Part shown: one piece after another, positions 61,129 to 64,000 of the stretch
How positions within the stretch are numbered: position 1 is the stretch's first letter
Layout: each line of letters begins with the position of its first letter
Assembly: GCA_022410635.1 (NCBI GenBank)
Contig: JAJVDF010000001.1
Span: 14,593,566 to 14,657,565 of the forward strand
Length of the DNA: 64,000 nucleotides
Origin: Tretioscincus oriximinensis
Lineage: Eukaryota > Chordata > Lepidosauria > Squamata > Gymnophthalmidae
Direction of reading: 5' to 3'
Translations under genes and position numbers: made by a program
The notes under the pieces: generated by a model
Database searches by the model: none
Told to the model about the DNA's origin: nothing
The model's input: only the letters and a program-made list of their open reading frames with translations

Positions 61129-61759
61129 GTTTTAGTTTGCTAGAAGATCTCCTGGAGCTTTAATAGGTATGAAAATATAGGTTTTTAATGTCTTGGTGAA
61201 TATATATACATATCTTTTCAATGTCCTTTAAAGCTATAAAACTCTTGCCCCCATTTTTATGGTAAGCTAAACAGGAGACCAATTTTGGCTCTTTTGATCT
61301 GGAATATGTATACCTTTAACCATGAGTCACTTCTGAGAAGATCTTTTGCATCACTTTTAATCAGAATTTTATTGCATTTTGACTGGGGAATAATCCAAGT
61401 GATGAGCAGGAACAGATCATTCATACGAGTATTCTATGATAATTCCAAAAGTATTCCTAAATTTATATTGGGTGGACAGCTTTTAAGTAGGCCCCAATCA
61501 TTCATGCTGTGGAAACATTCCTGCAGGTACAAATGCTGCTATGTTCTGCATTTCTTCTGATATGTCTTTACCCAGTTGCGGGGAGCAGAGGCAGTCAGGC
61601 ATTGAAAACATAGAAAAGCAACAGAATGCAGTCTTCACACTTCCTGCTGTTGGGCTGGAAGCAGGAATCCTTCTGCATAGAGGAGTGCAAAGGTCAGTGT
61701 GGGAATCAGTAATATAGCATATATTAATTGGCAATATATAGATTAATATTAAAATGAAC

Positions 61760-62480
61760 TTGGATTGACCCCTGTGAGCCAAAGCAGGCCTGTATGGTAA
61801 TTTTGCAAAAAATCTCTGTTCAACNCAGCCCAGGAGTAAACAAAAGAGGCCAAATCCTCTCTTCCTGCCCTAAAGGCATATCACATTCATGAAGCCTTGC
61901 CAGACTGAATAGATTAATTGGCACCCATTGTGGCATAGGCACAATCTTTGTTTAACCAGGCTGTGCATCTGGGCTGACCCATCAGCCTGATAGTGGCCTG
62001 GAGGTAAACCATTTAGGCTCATTAAAACCACTTCTCCTAAGGGTGAGTCACTGGGTTCCTGTAATTAAGATAATGCACAAGNAAATAGTGGCTATCGAGG
62101 GTCCATCCAGTTTACCAACATCATACGATATTTGGTGTTTCCTGACCAGGCTGCACCTCCTTGCGGAAGGAGAGAAACACGTCACACAGGTGTCACACCT
62201 GACCCACGTGGGATCTACCCACCCCTTTCTTGTCGTCATAATCATGATACACGCNTTCTGATTTTGGGTCAATAAAAGATTGAACACGGGGCATTCGAGA
62301 GGACTCCATGACCTGTGGACCTCCTGAAATTGCTTCTTGATCCAAGTTGTGCTGCCCNTGTGATTCCTGTTACACGTGTCTACCTACTGCGGACAAAGCT
62401 GCCTTTGATCTCCGTTAGGCATTGAATAACGTGGAAAACGAATACCCGTTAAGTCAGGAAACATTTCCCCCTGCCAGTGG
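61760..62480 (+). repeat. LTR-like repeat, sense copy
   Basis: Shares with the inverted copy near 63.1-63.6 kb the blocks gtttcctgacc, aggctgcacc, cacacaggtgtcac, gtcaataaaa (polyadenylation signal) and tacacgtgtc. Layout fits a solo LTR, but class and exact ends are unproven. No coding region is attached. Confidence 0.5.
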
Positions 62481-63099
62481 ATGGAATTGTTCTCAGAAAC
62501 CATTCTTGGAAAGTAAGTGCAAAAAGTCCTTTTTCTCTATGCTGGTTTGCATGCCANCACTGCTCCTTTCTTATAATTAATAAATAAAAAGACTGCAGAA
62601 TTTCTAGTCTTTAAAAACACATCTCGTTCCAATATGAGTTAGTTTTCAGATGAATGAACCTGTGCATAATTGTTTCTGCTGACTGCTTGGATATTTGCTA
62701 ATTTGGGCAGAAATTGAAACATGCTTATAAATGTGCAGTTCCACAAAACTGTGATTCTTTAGTATTCCAAATTCTAAAGCCGCTTCCATCTTCTTATTGT
62801 ATGTGTTAGCTTAGAGTAATAACAGTTAATTTCTTATTAACATCTTCCAACATGAAAAGGAGAAAGAATCTAAACTGGGTGAGGGAAATCACCATTCTAA
62901 CACTTTTGTTGCCCAAAAAGAAATATTTTACTATTAATTTCTAATAATTCAGGAGCAAAATGATTCTGGTGCAAACTGATTATAGAGTGAGGCAAAACAT
63001 AATGAGTAAGTACTCAGGCCCTTTNTGTACTGGGACAACAGGGACCTACCAACCATCCACATGATGTTATAGACTACAAGAGGACCTAATGGGGGTTTG

Positions 63100-63640
63100 C
63101 TTACCACGTTATAAGGTGTCAGCACATCAGAGACANCTGAATCATCAGGATACGGACACGTGTAGAATCTGACTCCCATCAAGAACTCACAGAGAAGCCA
63201 TAAACTTAGATCAAGAGGCAAGATCTAGGAGGCCCACATGAGTTATGGAACCTCCAGAGCACCCCTGTGCACTGTTTTTTATTGACATTAGATCAGAAGG
63301 CATGTACAAGAAAACAGACGTCAGAGAATGGGAGTTCCAAAGGTGTGGTTTGGGNTGGATCGGTGGTGGGCCCAGGTTGTGACACCTGTGTGATGTTTCT
63401 CCCTCCTCCCAAGGGGTGCAGCCTGTGTCAGGAAACTCCAAATATCGGTATGGTTTGGGTGGTACAGGATTGATCCCTGTAGCTGCCAAGGCCTGTGACG
63501 GGTTGTTCACCTCCTGGAGAGGTGATAGCCAGAACTTCCTCAGGGCTTCCAGGCAGTTGATTAATGCCATTAAGCCAAGGCCCCTGAGATAATGGTGCAC
63601 CTTGAGATAATGGGTGCAGGTAAACATTGCAAAGATGGGT
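63100..63640 (-). repeat. LTR-like repeat, antisense copy
   Basis: Inverse counterpart of the 61.8-62.5-kb repeat, with the same block order including the minus-strand AATAAA (near 63280). More diverged downstream. Confidence 0.5.
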
Positions 63641-64000
63641 GTTGCTTCAGGGCAGGAAGAGAGATTAGCTCTCTTGCAACACCCTGTGTTGGAAATTTCC
63701 CAAAATTTTGCAAATGAGGCCTGGGCTTCTAGAGACCAATGCTTGTATATTTTTTATATCAAATATATTTATGCCAATTAATATATTACTAATGGCGAAC
63801 CCCGACAAGGACCATATCACCATTTGGCAGCCAGTGTGTATTTTTCTCACAGCTGGCAGTCTTTGGAACTTACAGCTATTGAAAAAAGGTGCCAACACCT
63901 TTTCTTTTGTTTACTAATTAATAGGAAACGAAAGGTATTTTTAATAAGTTTTTTTAAAAATGTGATAATTAGAAGATATTAAAAGTATTTCTCTGGAAGA

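Overview
The window is vertebrate nuclear DNA: widely spaced GT-AG exons on the minus strand, a CpG-rich promoter, and a dense load of transposons. The repeat mix (CR1 and L2 LINEs, BovB/RTE fragments, a DIRS retrotransposon, tRNA-derived SINEs, Tc1/mariner- and Tigger-like elements) points to a squamate reptile (lizard or snake). Scattered single N's are assembly or consensus ambiguities. No bacterial features, rRNA, tRNA genes or CRISPR arrays were seen.

Two protein-coding genes can be supported, both on the minus strand. (1) COPG2, coatomer gamma-2, fills about 0.8-35.4 kb. I could place all 24 coding exons (ATG at 35302, TAA ending at 1059). They sum to 2616 nt, i.e. 871 aa, equal to my recollection of the human COPG2 length. 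Every junction is GT-AG and in phase. Its CpG-rich promoter lies at about 35.05-35.5 kb. (2) An alpha-tubulin gene most like TUBAL3 lies upstream in tandem at about 39.2-53.03 kb. Exons 2-4 are certain. Exon 1, which codes only for the initiator Met, is a good candidate at 52983-52985 under a TATA box. The predicted protein is 458 aa, with a K40 loop 7 residues longer than usual and a normal acidic tail ending in Tyr.

Layout: 1-1058, COPG2 3'UTR and downstream DNA; 1059-35302, COPG2 exons, with introns rich in CR1/L2, a 4.1-kb DIRS element (16.4-20.5 kb), a 520-bp element with long inverted repeats (21.5-22.0 kb), and a nest of L1 within a mariner-like element within CR1 (30.4-32.5 kb); 35.5-39.2 kb, intergenic, with tRNA-derived SINEs; 39.2-53.03 kb, the tubulin gene, whose intron 3 carries a CR1 copy with a long reverse-transcriptase ORF and a Tigger-like MITE; 53.1-64 kb, no recognised gene, with CR1 tails, a hairpin MITE, an unidentified dispersed repeat pair, and two inverted LTR-like copies.

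The two genes have no obvious shared pathway: gamma-COP is a subunit of the COPI vesicle coat and alpha-tubulin forms microtubules. The most rewarding items are the unusual tubulin, the DIRS element, a seven-copy foldback repeat family, and transposon insertions that sit almost on COPG2 splice donors.
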